33,678 nt of DNA from Vicingus sp036171675 (GCA_036171675.1 JAVHRO010000125.1:1-33678); one strand, 5' to 3'. Counted from the first letter of the stretch, positions 9,125 through 18,218 are shown. Notes: a model not told the origin generated them from the letters alone. A program made the numbers and translations.

Positions 9125-10120
9125 TTATATTAATTTTATTAAAGCTTCTGCTAATAATTCTTCTTTATCTATCGGAACAACACCAACTTTTTCACAAACT
9201 AAGCCACCAGCTAAATTAGCTAATGCAGCTAATTGTTGGATAGGAATTTGAAGAGCTAAACACAAGGATGCTATACTAATAACGGTATCTCCAGCACCCG
9301 AAACATCTGTAATATTTCTTATATGAGCAGATTCGTGATGATTCTTTTTGTGGTCGGTAATGTAAACACCATTTTCTGAAAGGGTTATAAACGTGTTTTT
9401 GTTGTTTAGCAGTTGGTTCAATTGAAGAACAGCAGTTTCAATCTCGCTTTTGTGTTTAGGGTTTACGTCAATGTTTAAGCCTTCTTTCAATTCTTTAAGG
9501 TTGGGTTTAAACAACGATACATTTTTGTAATGTAAAAAATTGCGTTTTTTCGGATCAACTGTGGTTGGAATGTTTTTACTGTTGCAAAGTTGCACAACTG
9601 ATTTAATAACTTGTTCCGAAAGGTTTCCTTTGTCGTAATCTTCAAAAACGACTACATCAATTTTTTCGGTAGTTAAAATGTAAGTAATTTTTTCTATTAG
9701 TAATTTTTTATCTTCGGCAACTAGTTCGTTATCCATTTCTGCATCTACACGAAGCATTTGATGATTGTTGCCAATTATTCTGGTTTTAACAGTTGTAATT
9801 CTATGGTGACTTTTTATTAGTCCTTGGTTTGAAAGTTTGTTTGATGTTAGCAGATTATCAAAAATCTTCGCATCGTCATCGTTACCAATTACCGAACATA
9901 AAATAGGATTGGCACCCAATTCTTGAATGTTTAATGCCACATTTGCCGCCCCACCTAAACGATTTTCTTTACGCTGAACTGAGACTACAGGGACTGGGGC
10001 TTCAGGGGAAATTCGATCGACTTTACCAAAAAAATAGGAATCAATCATTACATCGCCAATAATTAACACATTTAGTTTAGTGAAATTGTTAAATAGGGAT
10101 ATAATTTCTTCTTTGTACAA
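9125..10120 (-). CDS. rfaE1: D-glycero-beta-D-manno-heptose-7-phosphate kinase (HldE domain I)
   Basis: A 331-aa PfkB-family sugar kinase. RLGGAANVALNIQELGANP (about 56-74) is the first PfkB signature and DVSGAGDTV (about 271-279) the second, with the Asp as catalytic base. The strong match to HldE/RfaE domain I, including the N-terminal VLIIGDVMIDSYFFGKVDRISPE pattern split over the first 40 residues, supports heptose 7-phosphate kinase for ADP-heptose and LPS core synthesis. The second (adenylyltransferase) domain is absent, as expected when rfaE1 and rfaE2 are separate genes. The start is TTG, in the same frame as the preceding aminotransferase and only two codons after its TAA. Another carbohydrate kinase of the family is the alternative. 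Confidence 0.87.
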   Translation of the reverse strand: MYKEEIISLFNNFTKLNVLIIGDVMIDSYFFGKVDRISPEAPVPVVSVQRKENRLGGAANVALNIQELGANPILCSVIGNDDDAKIFDNLLTSNKLSNQGLIKSHHRITTVKTRIIGNNHQMLRVDAEMDNELVAEDKKLLIEKITYILTTEKIDVVVFEDYDKGNLSEQVIKSVVQLCNSKNIPTTVDPKKRNFLHYKNVSLFKPNLKELKEGLNIDVNPKHKSEIETAVLQLNQLLNNKNTFITLSENGVYITDHKKNHHESAHIRNITDVSGAGDTVISIASLCLALQIPIQQLAALANLAGGLVCEKVGVVPIDKEELLAEALIKLI

Positions 10121-10126
10121 AGTAAT

Positions 10127-11323
10127 TTATTTTAGTAACGCCAATGTGTTTTTCATACGTTTAATGGCTTCGGTCAATACTTCTTCAGAAGCGGCATAAG
10201 ACAATCTCAAACAATCAGGATTTCCAAAAGCATCACCAGAAACCATCGCAATATTTCCTTGATTTAATAAATACATCGATAACTCGTAAGCATTATTAAT
10301 CACAGTTGTTCCATCAGTTTTTCCAAAGAAGTAGGATACATCGGGGAAAACGTAAAAAGCACCTTTTGGTATATTTAATTTTAAACCAGGAATTTCATTC
10401 ATTAACTTTAAAACCAAATCTCTACGCGTTTTAAATGCTTCTTTCATAGGTGAGATTATAATGGGATCTGCTTCTAAGGCTGCTTGTGCTGCTTTTTGAG
10501 CGATACTACAAGTTCCTGATGTAAACTGTCCTTGCATTTTAGTGCAAGCATCGGCTATCCATTTTGGGGCTCCAATGTACCCAATACGCCAACCAGTCAT
10601 TGCAAATCCTTTTGAAACGCCATTTACTGTAACTACTTGGTCTTTGATGAAATCAAATTGAGCAATACTATGATGCTTATCTAAGAAGTTAATATGCTCA
10701 TAAATTTCATCAGAAACAATAATAATATTAGGATGTTTAGAGATTAGTTTGGCAATATCATGTAATTCAATATCTGTATAAACTGAGCCGCTTGGATTGC
10801 AGGGAGAACTAAACCACAACATTCTTGTTTTTGAATTAATCGCTTTTTCTAATTGACTTACGGTTACTTTAAAATCATTTTCGATGCGAGTGGTAATTGT
10901 TATAGGAGTAGCTTCAGCAATTTTTATCATATCGAGGTAGCTCACCCAATATGGTGATGGTATTATTACTTCATCACCTGGATTTAGCATAGTTAAAGCT
11001 AAATTGGTTAAGGAATGTTTTGCTCCTGTGGAAACTACAATTTGATCTGGAGAATAATCTAAGTTATTATCGCGTTTAAATTTACGAGAAATAGCTTGTC
11101 TTAGTTCCAAATAACCTGGTACAGGTGTATAATGTGTATAGTTTTCGTCAATAGCCTTTTTAGCAGCGTCTTTTATAAAATTAGGAGTGTCAAAATCAGG
11201 TTCTCCAATACTCAAACTAATAATATCTTTTCCTTGTGCAACTAGTTCTCTACTAATTCTAGCCATTGCTAATGTTTGTGATTCACTTAGGCTATTTATT
11301 CTATCTGATAAAATTTGTTTCAT
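10127..11323 (-). CDS. Class I/II PLP-dependent aminotransferase (aspartate aminotransferase type)
   Basis: A 398-aa fold-type I aminotransferase. ISLSIGEPDFDTP at the N-terminus, WFSSPCNPSG for cofactor and substrate binding, SDEIYEHI, and VNGVSKGFAMTGWRIGY with the Schiff-base lysine near residue 238 mark the aspartate/aromatic aminotransferase group common in bacteria as AspC/AspB. It likely moves amino groups between aspartate (or another amino acid) and 2-oxoglutarate; exact specificity is not readable. It is the first gene of a two-gene operon with the heptose kinase. A promoter with both elements is visible upstream (11344-11370). Confidence 0.92.
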   Translation of the reverse strand: MKQILSDRINSLSESQTLAMARISRELVAQGKDIISLSIGEPDFDTPNFIKDAAKKAIDENYTHYTPVPGYLELRQAISRKFKRDNNLDYSPDQIVVSTGAKHSLTNLALTMLNPGDEVIIPSPYWVSYLDMIKIAEATPITITTRIENDFKVTVSQLEKAINSKTRMLWFSSPCNPSGSVYTDIELHDIAKLISKHPNIIIVSDEIYEHINFLDKHHSIAQFDFIKDQVVTVNGVSKGFAMTGWRIGYIGAPKWIADACTKMQGQFTSGTCSIAQKAAQAALEADPIIISPMKEAFKTRRDLVLKLMNEIPGLKLNIPKGAFYVFPDVSYFFGKTDGTTVINNAYELSMYLLNQGNIAMVSGDAFGNPDCLRLSYAASEEVLTEAIKRMKNTLALLK

Positions 11324-11343
11324 ATATAATATACAATAAGCGA

Positions 11344-11370
11344 CAAAGCTAATAAAATTGTTATTATCAA
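11344..11370 (-). promoter_or_regulatory. Candidate promoter of the aminotransferase-heptose kinase operon
   Basis: On the - strand a -7 box TAGCTTTG (11344-11351) is preceded by TTG (11368-11370) at a 16-bp spacing. The -7 box ends 20 bp before the start codon at 11323, giving a short leader. Confidence 0.5.
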
Positions 11371-11413
11371 CTACAATATTTATCTAAATTTACAACCTGG
11401 ATTTAGATTATAA

Positions 11414-11453
11414 ATTTTAACTTTAATCAAGTTAAAATACTTATAATCAAGTT
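11414..11453. repeat. Perfect 10-bp inverted repeat plus overlapping 10-bp direct repeat
   Basis: ATTTTAACTT (11414-11423) and AAGTTAAAAT (11429-11438) form a perfect inverted repeat around the 5-base spacer TAATC. In addition TAATCAAGTT occurs at 11424-11433 and again at 11444-11453, exactly 20 bp apart. The arrangement could be an operator upstream of the aminotransferase promoter, or a transcript hairpin. Confidence 0.6.
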
Positions 11454-11668
11454 TATGGGTAACTATATCCTTTCAAGTATTTAAAAACATAAGTTTAATT
11501 AATATAAATTCAATTAGTAAATGCAACTTTTGAGGGAAGATTTACAAGTATAAAAACCAATATAATTATAACTCAAAAACACGATGTTGTTTAGTCGTTT
11601 TTTGATGAATTTACTACTTTATTTGGTAGTAAAAATGTAATAGATAGTATGGTTTAATAGTTTAGATA

Positions 11669-14239
11669 TTAAAAATCAATTTTTCCTTTTGCTCGTATTG
11701 CTAATCCTTTAACTCCAAATAAAGAACCCACATCTTGATTATCGAGATAAGTAAATCGTTGAATTAAGTCAACTCTAAATACTTTAAATATATTAGAAAC
11801 ACCTACACTTGCCTCAAGGTAAGGTATTCCATTTACAAATTGGTAGGTTATGGATTCGTTTTTCTCATTTACAGGAAACAAAAATACATCTTTTTGAGTA
11901 TCGGGATTGTTTTCATTGGTTAAACGACCGTAAAGTAATTTTAATGAAGCAATTTCTCTAAATTTCAATCGTTTAAATAATGGTATTCTATTAAAAATAG
12001 CTCCATTAAAGTTGTGTGTAATTTTTAAACTAGCATATTCATCACTCATAAATTCCATAAAATTCATAAGGTTAAAAGCATTTTCCTGTAAAAAGTAGGA
12101 TTGGTTGGCAACAGGTAAATTAAGTAGTGGAAATGGCACTTTTCCAAATATTTTTCCAGCTTCTAATTCAACATCACTAATACCAGCAATAGATAAATAA
12201 AATCGTTTAAAAATATTGACGCTCAATCTGTTATAATTAATGTCGCCATTAATAAAATCACTTATTCCTTTGGTATACCTAAGTTGAAAAATTGGGTATT
12301 TATTGAACAAGGGAAGTCTAAAATTCTTTCCTTGATAAAATTGTTCGTTAGGAGCAAAACGCAGATTTACACTAAAATTATCAATTTTAATATCATGAAT
12401 AGGTGCCCTATAATTGGTATCACTACTCATAAAATTTAATATACCAAGTGGTCGTTGAATTTTGTTTTCATAAATAAAATTATACGAAAATCCACTCGTG
12501 CTTTCATGAATATAGTCTATTGTATAAGTGTCTGAAAATAACATTCTATTAGAATTACCTCGTCTAAATGACAATAAAAAGTTCCCATCATTTACGAATT
12601 GTAAATCCTGACCTGGAAAACTCGTTTCGTGTTGATATGAGGTGGATATCTTATGCTGAGGGTTCGTTAAATAATTTTTATGAAATGAATACGTGTACCC
12701 CCCCATGTACTTAAATTCCTTATCCCCAAAACCAAATGCCAAATAGGATTCGAACATCATGTTCGGGATAAATTTCGGTGTAGTTCTAAAACCACCTCGC
12801 AACCTAAATCCTTCAACATCATTAAAGCTATAAAATGTTCCAACAGGACCAATTTCAATTTTACCTATGGGTTGCCATCCAGTAATGAATAAAAATGCAA
12901 CATCCATAAAGCGTTTAAATGTTTTAATGTGTTGAATGCTATCTATCATCACATAGACACTTTTTTCACTTTTTGTAAGGGTATCAGGTCTGGCATCAGT
13001 CCAAAACGAATCATTTTTTAAAGTGTTATTTTCTACCTTAATAACTTTTTCTAAAGGGTTGTAAATGCTATCTGGTTGTGGGTTGTCAAAGATAATATTG
13101 TTGTAGAACACTGTTTTTTTTCCAAAGAAACCTCTGCTTTTTTTAGTAAAATTGTAATCAATAATTAAGTTTTCTTTTGTAACCATCCATACACTATCAT
13201 TTTTAAATGGAGAAAACTCTTGTTCTAAGCTTAGGTCTTTAACAAAGTTTACGTTAATTTGTTTAGGGACACTTAAGTTTACTTTAGTTATACTAAAAGT
13301 GGTATCGTTTTTTATAAACAAATTTCCAATAAAAGCAAATCCTGATGTATTTCGTGGTGTAAACGCTAAATTAATCGTTGAAATTCCATTAATTTCGGTG
13401 GTATCAATAATAAAATATTTATAAATAGTAGTTGCAATATTTGAAATTGGACTTGTGAATTGGTTCGACAATAAACTTATATCATTATCGTATATATCAA
13501 TATTTTGATACAGTTTATCAATTAAAAACGACATACCATCTTCATCAACATAGCCTTCAAATCCAGTTTGTTTAACTCCATTAATATACTCTTTTTCAGT
13601 TTTTGGATTTTTTTTATAAAAAATATTACTAGCAGTTTCTCTAAGATAAATAGGTAAGTAGGGTTTTCCATTAACTTCAGAGGTATCAATGTTGTCAATT
13701 ACGACTTGGAAATGTTTTTTAAGCCAACCTTGATTTAAAAATTTTTCAGTGATATTGTTTAAATCAATTTCTACCTTTTCATATTTATCGTATTGATAAA
13801 AATTCATGGTTTGTTTTCGGTTTTGATTTTTATGGTCAATAACTTGTTTGATTAAATCAACTGCGGGATTATTTTTATTATGATATTTCTGTTTTTCACC
13901 AACTACAGTAAACTCTTGCATGGTAATACTTGATTCTTTCAGAAAAAAATTAATGGTTTGTGATTTTCCTTTTTGAACCCGAGCAGTATCAGCTTTATAA
14001 CTAATAAACGATGCAAGTATTTTAGTGGTTGCCCATTGTGTTTCTAGGTAATAATTTCCATCAAAATCGGTGGTTGTGCCAATGTTAGCTCCAACAAAGA
14101 CAATGTTAACGAATGGCATTGGTTGTTTTGTGGTTGCATCAATAACTTTACCTTTAATTTTGGTGAGTTCTTGGGTTACTCCTAAAAATGAAAATAGAAG
14201 TAAAAACAATAAAAGGATATAATTCTTTTTGTGGTGCAT
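11669..14239 (-). CDS. DUF5686 outer-membrane protein with carboxypeptidase-like regulatory domain
   Basis: An 856-aa protein. A signal peptide (about 1-22, ending GVTQ) is followed by a CarboxypepD_reg-like beta-sandwich (about 25-110; KGKVIDATTKQPMPFVNIVF and TTTDFDGNYYL), then a long DUF5686 region rich in beta strands that should end in an outer-membrane barrel (last residues IRAKGKIDF). The N-terminal domain is the same type found at the front of SusC/TonB-linked receptors, but no TonB box or plug is apparent. The function of this Bacteroidota family is not established. The gene stands alone between an untranslated gap and gldD, with a -7 box at 14279-14286. Confidence 0.85.
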   Translation of the reverse strand: MHHKKNYILLLFLLLFSFLGVTQELTKIKGKVIDATTKQPMPFVNIVFVGANIGTTTDFDGNYYLETQWATTKILASFISYKADTARVQKGKSQTINFFLKESSITMQEFTVVGEKQKYHNKNNPAVDLIKQVIDHKNQNRKQTMNFYQYDKYEKVEIDLNNITEKFLNQGWLKKHFQVVIDNIDTSEVNGKPYLPIYLRETASNIFYKKNPKTEKEYINGVKQTGFEGYVDEDGMSFLIDKLYQNIDIYDNDISLLSNQFTSPISNIATTIYKYFIIDTTEINGISTINLAFTPRNTSGFAFIGNLFIKNDTTFSITKVNLSVPKQINVNFVKDLSLEQEFSPFKNDSVWMVTKENLIIDYNFTKKSRGFFGKKTVFYNNIIFDNPQPDSIYNPLEKVIKVENNTLKNDSFWTDARPDTLTKSEKSVYVMIDSIQHIKTFKRFMDVAFLFITGWQPIGKIEIGPVGTFYSFNDVEGFRLRGGFRTTPKFIPNMMFESYLAFGFGDKEFKYMGGYTYSFHKNYLTNPQHKISTSYQHETSFPGQDLQFVNDGNFLLSFRRGNSNRMLFSDTYTIDYIHESTSGFSYNFIYENKIQRPLGILNFMSSDTNYRAPIHDIKIDNFSVNLRFAPNEQFYQGKNFRLPLFNKYPIFQLRYTKGISDFINGDINYNRLSVNIFKRFYLSIAGISDVELEAGKIFGKVPFPLLNLPVANQSYFLQENAFNLMNFMEFMSDEYASLKITHNFNGAIFNRIPLFKRLKFREIASLKLLYGRLTNENNPDTQKDVFLFPVNEKNESITYQFVNGIPYLEASVGVSNIFKVFRVDLIQRFTYLDNQDVGSLFGVKGLAIRAKGKIDF

Positions 14240-14278
14240 TAATTATAACTGTTTTCACACAAGTTTTTTGTAAGATAC

Positions 14279-14286
14279 CAAAAGTA
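14279..14286 (-). promoter_or_regulatory. Candidate -7 box for the DUF5686 gene
   Basis: The - strand reads TACTTTTG, a TAnnTTTG match, about 40 bp before the ATG at 14239. No convincing -33 element was found. Confidence 0.45.
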
Positions 14287-14308
14287 AATAAATAAGATTA
14301 AATATTTG

Positions 14309-14328
14309 AACTCAATAAAAATTGAGTT
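14309..14328 (-). terminator. Hairpin overlapping the gldD stop (possible terminator)
   Basis: AACTCAAT (14309-14316) and ATTGAGTT (14321-14328) form a perfect 8-bp stem with a 4-base loop. It begins inside the gldD stop codon on the - strand. The following - strand sequence is AT-rich but lacks a strong U-tract, so it may be a weak terminator or an mRNA 3' end stabiliser. Confidence 0.45.
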
Positions 14329-14896
14329 ATTTCCAGTTGAATGTTGCAAAAATATGTTCAATATCTTTTTTCACAAAATCTAGAACTGGCTGAATAGAAT
14401 CTTGATTTGGAACCGTATTAAAGTATAATGAACCTCTCAAAAAATGATTTGTACTATCCGTAAGGTGAAATTGATATTCTGATGCAGCATCGCCTTTTAT
14501 ATCATAAATCAATCCATATAATTTTTTTTCTGGCTGATTAATAATAATTTGTTCTATATCGGTAGCTTTAACGGTATGTTTAAACGCAAGTGTTCTTGAA
14601 TTTTCTATGAATGTATCTAGATTATTTTGAATGGGTTCGTAACTTAAATATAGTGTTGCTTTTAAGCTAGGAAATTCAACATTAAACCAACATTTATTCG
14701 TAAAATTTGGATTTCTAGATATGGTAGAATAAACAGGTTTTTCAAAGCTAAATGGGCAATCAGAATCAAACGTTTCATATTTTTTTTCAGGTAAATCTAT
14801 TCTAAAATAGCCTTTTGGTTTGGGCGTGTACGATTCGTTATCACATGAAAATAGAATAAATATTAAGAGAACAATGGTTGCTTTTATGTACGTCAT
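14327..14896 (-). CDS. gldD: Gliding motility lipoprotein GldD
   Basis: A 189-aa lipoprotein. The lipobox LFSC puts the modified cysteine at residue 18, and the mature end CDNES carries acidic residues next to it. The region PKGYFRIDLPEKKYETFDSDCPFSFE (spanning about 27-52) is typical of GldD, a protein required for gliding and T9SS function in Flavobacterium; its precise biochemical role is unknown. It overlaps the gldE stop by 4 bp (ATGA), and the gldE-gldD pairing is itself strong support. In other Bacteroidota, homologues exist in species that do not glide, so gliding itself is not proven. Confidence 0.92.
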   Translation of the reverse strand: MTYIKATIVLLIFILFSCDNESYTPKPKGYFRIDLPEKKYETFDSDCPFSFEKPVYSTISRNPNFTNKCWFNVEFPSLKATLYLSYEPIQNNLDTFIENSRTLAFKHTVKATDIEQIIINQPEKKLYGLIYDIKGDAASEYQFHLTDSTNHFLRGSLYFNTVPNQDSIQPVLDFVKKDIEHIFATFNWK

Positions 14897-16221
14897 GGTT
14901 GATTAATAATTAACTTAACTCTTTTAATTCTTCTTTTATCAGACGCTTCAATAATAAAACTATAGTGATGAAAATTTATTTTTTCATTTTTTTGTGGAAT
15001 TTTTCCTGAAATTTCAATAATCAAACCTGCAAGAGTTTCTGCTTCTTTTTTCATTTCATCAAGGATATCATCATCATTGAGGTTTAATATTTTACTTAAG
15101 TCAACAATTGATGTATTTCCTTCAAAAATATAAGTTGAATCATCTAATTTAGAATAAACAATATCTTCAGTATCAAATTCATCACTTATTTCACCTACAA
15201 TTTCTTCAATAATATCTTCTAGCGATATTATTCCGGAAGTTCCTCCGTATTCGTCAACAATAATGGCTAGGTGTATTTTTTTTTCTTGAAATTCTTTTAA
15301 CAAATCGTCTAATTTTTTGTTTTCAGGCACAAAGAAAGGTGCTCTTATTAATGAAAACCAATCAAAAATTTCACTATTATTCAGGTAAGGAATAATGTCT
15401 TTGACATAAAGAACTCCAACAATTTTATCAAAAGAACCTTCATATACAGGAATTCTAGAGTGTCCGCTTTCAATAATTGTTTTTACAACCTCATTAAATG
15501 CAGTATCTTTTTCGATTGAAACAACATTTACTCTAGCAGTCATTATTTCTTTAACGTTGGTTTCTCCAAATTTTACAATGCCTTTCAAAATTTGATGTTC
15601 TTGTTCATTAGAGTTAATATCGTTAGTTAAATCAATTGCATGCGATAATTCTTCAACGGAAACATCGTGAGTTTTTCGTTTAATTTTTTTGTCAATTATG
15701 TTGGTCGATAGTATTAATAAGTATGAAATAGGTTTAAAAATACTCATTAATATCGTTAATGGCTTGGCCATTATTAAGGAGATTTTTAGTGCATTTTTTG
15801 TAGCATAAACTTTTGGAATAATTTCTCCGAATAATAAAATAACGAAAGTTATTCCAATCGCTTGAACCGCAAAAGAAAACCATTCAGGCACAATAGAAAA
15901 GTTAAATAAATTATTTACGGTAAGGGTAGAGATAAGTACTATACCAATATTTACACTATTATTTGCAATTAAGAGTGTTGCAAGTAAATATTTTGATTCG
16001 TTTAATAACGATTGAATTTGATTAAATTCCTTATCATCGGTGTTGTCAATTTTTTCTAATTCACTAGGTTTTAATGAAAAAAGTGCAACTTCTGATGCAG
16101 AAAATAATGCAGAGAAGAACAATAAAATGATTATAACAAAAATGTTAATTAGGATTTCTACCGTAAACTGATTGGTAAAATTGTTAAGCAGCATTAATGT
16201 AATCGGTAATGGATCGTCCAA
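14893..16221 (-). CDS. gldE: Gliding motility-associated protein GldE (CNNM/CorC-type, CBS domains)
   Basis: A 442-aa inner-membrane protein of the hemolysin C/CorC type. A DUF21/CNNM transmembrane region (about 15-190; first helix FVIIILLFFSALF followed by SASEVALFSL) leads into a paired CBS domain (about 215-335; VKEIMTARVNVVSIE, VDEYGGTSGIISLEDIIEEIVGEI) and a C-terminal CorC/HlyC domain. GldE is genetically linked to GldD in Flavobacterium gliding. The start is TTG at 16221 (giving MDDPLPI); an ATG 10 codons in, at 16194, is possible, but an acidic-proline N-terminus is what I recall for GldE. Order mutY-ssb-gldE-gldD is conserved in the group. Confidence 0.9.
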   Translation of the reverse strand: MDDPLPITLMLLNNFTNQFTVEILINIFVIIILLFFSALFSASEVALFSLKPSELEKIDNTDDKEFNQIQSLLNESKYLLATLLIANNSVNIGIVLISTLTVNNLFNFSIVPEWFSFAVQAIGITFVILLFGEIIPKVYATKNALKISLIMAKPLTILMSIFKPISYLLILSTNIIDKKIKRKTHDVSVEELSHAIDLTNDINSNEQEHQILKGIVKFGETNVKEIMTARVNVVSIEKDTAFNEVVKTIIESGHSRIPVYEGSFDKIVGVLYVKDIIPYLNNSEIFDWFSLIRAPFFVPENKKLDDLLKEFQEKKIHLAIIVDEYGGTSGIISLEDIIEEIVGEISDEFDTEDIVYSKLDDSTYIFEGNTSIVDLSKILNLNDDDILDEMKKEAETLAGLIIEISGKIPQKNEKINFHHYSFIIEASDKRRIKRVKLIINQP

Positions 16222-16244
16222 TTTTTGAATAAATTAGTTTGAAA

Positions 16245-16676
16245 TTAAAATGGTAAGTCGTCTTCCAAATTATTATTAAGCTCAACGTTTGGAGTTGTAT
16301 TATTTGGTTGATTTGGTGATGATTCATTAGTATTGTTGTCGTCTTTTTTACCCAACATTTGCATGTTTTCGGCAACAATTTCTGTGGTGTACCTATTATT
16401 GCCATCTTTGTCTTGCCATTGTCGAGTTTTTAACTTGCCTTCAACATAAACTTGATTTCCTTTTTTTAAATACTTTTCAGCAATTTCAGCTAAACCTCTC
16501 CATACTACAACATTGTGCCATTCAGTAATGGTACGTTTTTCACCAGTTGTTTTATCTTTGTAATTTTCTGAAGTAGCTAAGGTAAAATTTGCAACTGCAG
16601 TTCCACCTTCGAGGTATCTAACTTCTGGGTCCTTACCTAAATTTCCTAATAGGATTACTTTGTTAATTCCTGCCAT
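16245..16676 (-). CDS. ssb: Single-stranded DNA-binding protein SSB
   Basis: A 143-aa protein with an OB fold over about residues 1-105 (NKVILLGNLGKDPEVRYLE, ATSENYKDK, EWHNVVVW, GNQVYVEGKL), a low-complexity Asn/Pro-rich linker and the acidic C-terminal tip DDLPF that recruits replication and repair proteins. It coats single-stranded DNA in the cytoplasm. It lies between mutY and gldE; a -7 box at 16701-16708, inside the gap to mutY, suggests it can be transcribed on its own. Confidence 0.97.
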   Translation of the reverse strand: MAGINKVILLGNLGKDPEVRYLEGGTAVANFTLATSENYKDKTTGEKRTITEWHNVVVWRGLAEIAEKYLKKGNQVYVEGKLKTRQWQDKDGNNRYTTEIVAENMQMLGKKDDNNTNESSPNQPNNTTPNVELNNNLEDDLPF

Positions 16677-16700
16677 ATGTTATTGAAAATAATAAGGATT

Positions 16701-16708
16701 CAAAAGTA
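16701..16708 (-). promoter_or_regulatory. Candidate -7 box for ssb-gldE-gldD
   Basis: The - strand reads TACTTTTG in the 38-bp gap between the mutY stop and the ssb start, leaving a leader of about 20 nt. No clear -33 element is seen. Confidence 0.4.
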
Positions 16709-16714
16709 CAAATT

Positions 16715-17752
16715 TTAAAGAAAAGTTTTTATATAATTTTCTATCAATTTTGGGACTGCAAGTTGTTCCAAATTTTTCAACTCTAATAAAGTAGAATTGG
16801 GTATCTTAATATCAATAGCATTTTCAATCTTCCAAAATGTAGCGTAAATTTTTTGATGACTGAGTTGATGAACATATTCGGGTGATTTTGATATTCTAAT
16901 TGACTTTGTTATCGTCCAGTTGTAATTTGTTTTTAATAAATTGGCAATTTCTTCAATACTAGACGTGGTTTCTATTAAAGGGAAATCAAACAAACCTTTC
17001 CAAATATCTTTATCATTTCTTTTATTGATCAAGATAAATTGATTACTAGTTATGACCAAATAATTAAAATAACGATTACGTTGTTTGGTTAATTTTTGCT
17101 TTTTAGGAAGCTCATTAATTTGGCTGTTATTAAATGCAAAACACTGATTTTGTAATGGACATTTACTGCAAGTTGGCAATTTTGGTTTACAGCAAATAGC
17201 TCCAAATTCCATAATAGCTTGATTATAAAGCGCAGGATTTTTTTTATCTAACAATTCCGTTGCTAGCTCCCTAATTATCTTTTTTCCAACGGCACCATCA
17301 ATAAAATCAATCACGCCAAAAACACGAGATAATACTCTGATAACATTGCCATCAATAACAGGGTGGGGAAGGTTGTAGCAAAAAGAGGCAATTGCAGATG
17401 CGGTGTAATCACCAATTCCTTTCATTTTTATTAATTCATTGTAATTGGTTGGGAAAGTCGACTTGTGGTGTTTAACTATTTCATTTGCAGTAAAATAAAT
17501 ATTTCTTGCTCTTGAATAATACCCCAAACCCTGCCATAATTTTAACACATCTTCAATAGTTGCATTTGCTAAGTCTGAAATTGTTGGAAAATGATTAATA
17601 AAGTTCAGATAATAAGATAAACCTTGGTCAACCCTAGTTTGCTGTAAAATAATTTCGGAAAGCCAAATTTTGTATGGATTTTTGGTGTGCCTCCACGGTA
17701 AATCTCTTTTATTTTCAGCATACCATTGAACTAAAATGTTTGAAAAATCCAT
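16715..17752 (-). CDS. mutY: A/G-specific adenine glycosylase MutY
   Basis: A 345-aa DNA repair glycosylase that removes adenine paired with 8-oxoguanine. The N-terminal helix-hairpin-helix glycosylase domain shows WLSEIILQQTRVDQG with the catalytic Glu, GIGDYTASAIASFCY and VIDGNVIRVLSR with the catalytic Asp. A [4Fe-4S] cluster loop follows (Cys at about 187, 194, 197 and 203; C-x6-C-x2-C-x5-C). The C-terminal part is the NUDIX-like 8-oxoG reader domain. It is the first gene of the mutY-ssb-gldE-gldD run and diverges from the HU gene across 142 bp. Confidence 0.96.
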   Translation of the reverse strand: MDFSNILVQWYAENKRDLPWRHTKNPYKIWLSEIILQQTRVDQGLSYYLNFINHFPTISDLANATIEDVLKLWQGLGYYSRARNIYFTANEIVKHHKSTFPTNYNELIKMKGIGDYTASAIASFCYNLPHPVIDGNVIRVLSRVFGVIDFIDGAVGKKIIRELATELLDKKNPALYNQAIMEFGAICCKPKLPTCSKCPLQNQCFAFNNSQINELPKKQKLTKQRNRYFNYLVITSNQFILINKRNDKDIWKGLFDFPLIETTSSIEEIANLLKTNYNWTITKSIRISKSPEYVHQLSHQKIYATFWKIENAIDIKIPNSTLLELKNLEQLAVPKLIENYIKTFL

Positions 17753-17833
17753 GTTTAAATAAATTTTAATCGAAAAATATCGGTTTTTGAGCTAAAATTA
17801 GATATTGTTTTATTTAGTGTTAATTAAAACTTG

Positions 17834-17841
17834 TATATTTG
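17834..17841 (+). promoter_or_regulatory. -7 box of the HU gene
   Basis: TATATTTG fits TAnnTTTG exactly and is followed by GCACCCC, a common start-site context in Bacteroidota. It lies 53 bp before the ATG at 17895, giving a leader of about 48 nt. A -33 element is not obvious. Confidence 0.6.
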
Positions 17842-17894
17842 CACCCCTCAAAAAGATAATTAATTGAAATTTAAATAGTTAAAAGTATTTTAAA

Positions 17895-18182
17895 ATGACA
17901 AAAGCGGATATAGTAACAAAAATCTCAGAAAAAACAGGTATAGAGAAATTAGCAGTTCAAAGAACTGTTGAGGAATTCATGAAAGAAGTAAGAAAATCTC
18001 TTGAAGGAGGTAAAAACGTTTATCTTAGAGGGTTTGGAAGTTTTGTGGTGAAAAAGAGAGCTCAAAAAACTGGAAGAAATATTTCAAAAAATACAACTAT
18101 CATTATTCCTGAACATTTTATTCCTTCATTTAAACCTTCAAAATCATTTACTGACAAGGTTAAAAAAGCAGTAAAGAAATAA
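17895..18182 (+). CDS. HU family DNA-binding protein
   Basis: A 95-aa nucleoid protein of normal HU/IHF length. MTKADIVTKISEKTGIEK (helix 1) and the core GGKNVYLRGFGSFVVKKRAQKTGRN with a FxPSKSF-type end match the family; the arm carries NISKNTTIIIPEHFIPSFKPSK, where the minor-groove proline sits (split over about 66-90). It bends DNA as a dimer. It is followed after 36 bp by the small basic protein gene on the same strand, so both probably share the promoter at 17834. HU versus IHF-like assignment cannot be settled by eye. Confidence 0.96.
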   Translation: MTKADIVTKISEKTGIEKLAVQRTVEEFMKEVRKSLEGGKNVYLRGFGSFVVKKRAQKTGRNISKNTTIIIPEHFIPSFKPSKSFTDKVKKAVKK

Positions 18183-18218
18183 TTAATTTAGATATTTAAT
18201 CACTTAAAATAAAACATT

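Larger units (their letters stand above)
11324..11668. other. Gene-free intergenic region with promoter and repeats
   Basis: No credible coding sequence is visible on either strand in these 345 bases. The region holds the aminotransferase promoter (11344-11370), a perfect 10-bp inverted repeat overlapping a 10-bp direct repeat (11414-11453), and an 8-bp hairpin (11610-11617 with 11626-11633) just beyond the DUF5686 stop. The rest is plain AT-rich sequence. Confidence 0.7.

Noticed and set aside
10118..10129. Aminotransferase and heptose kinase as one gene broken by a stop
   Set aside because: They share a frame with only TAA and two codons between them, but both domains are complete with their own ends, and such short gaps are normal in operons here.
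11610..11633. 8-bp hairpin TTTACTAC/GTAGTAAA as terminator of the DUF5686 gene
   Set aside because: No U-tract follows in the - direction and the stem is AU-rich; kept only as a note in the intergenic entry.
16184..16405. 73-aa ORF on - strand overlapping ssb and gldE
   Set aside because: Out-of-frame shadow within ssb.
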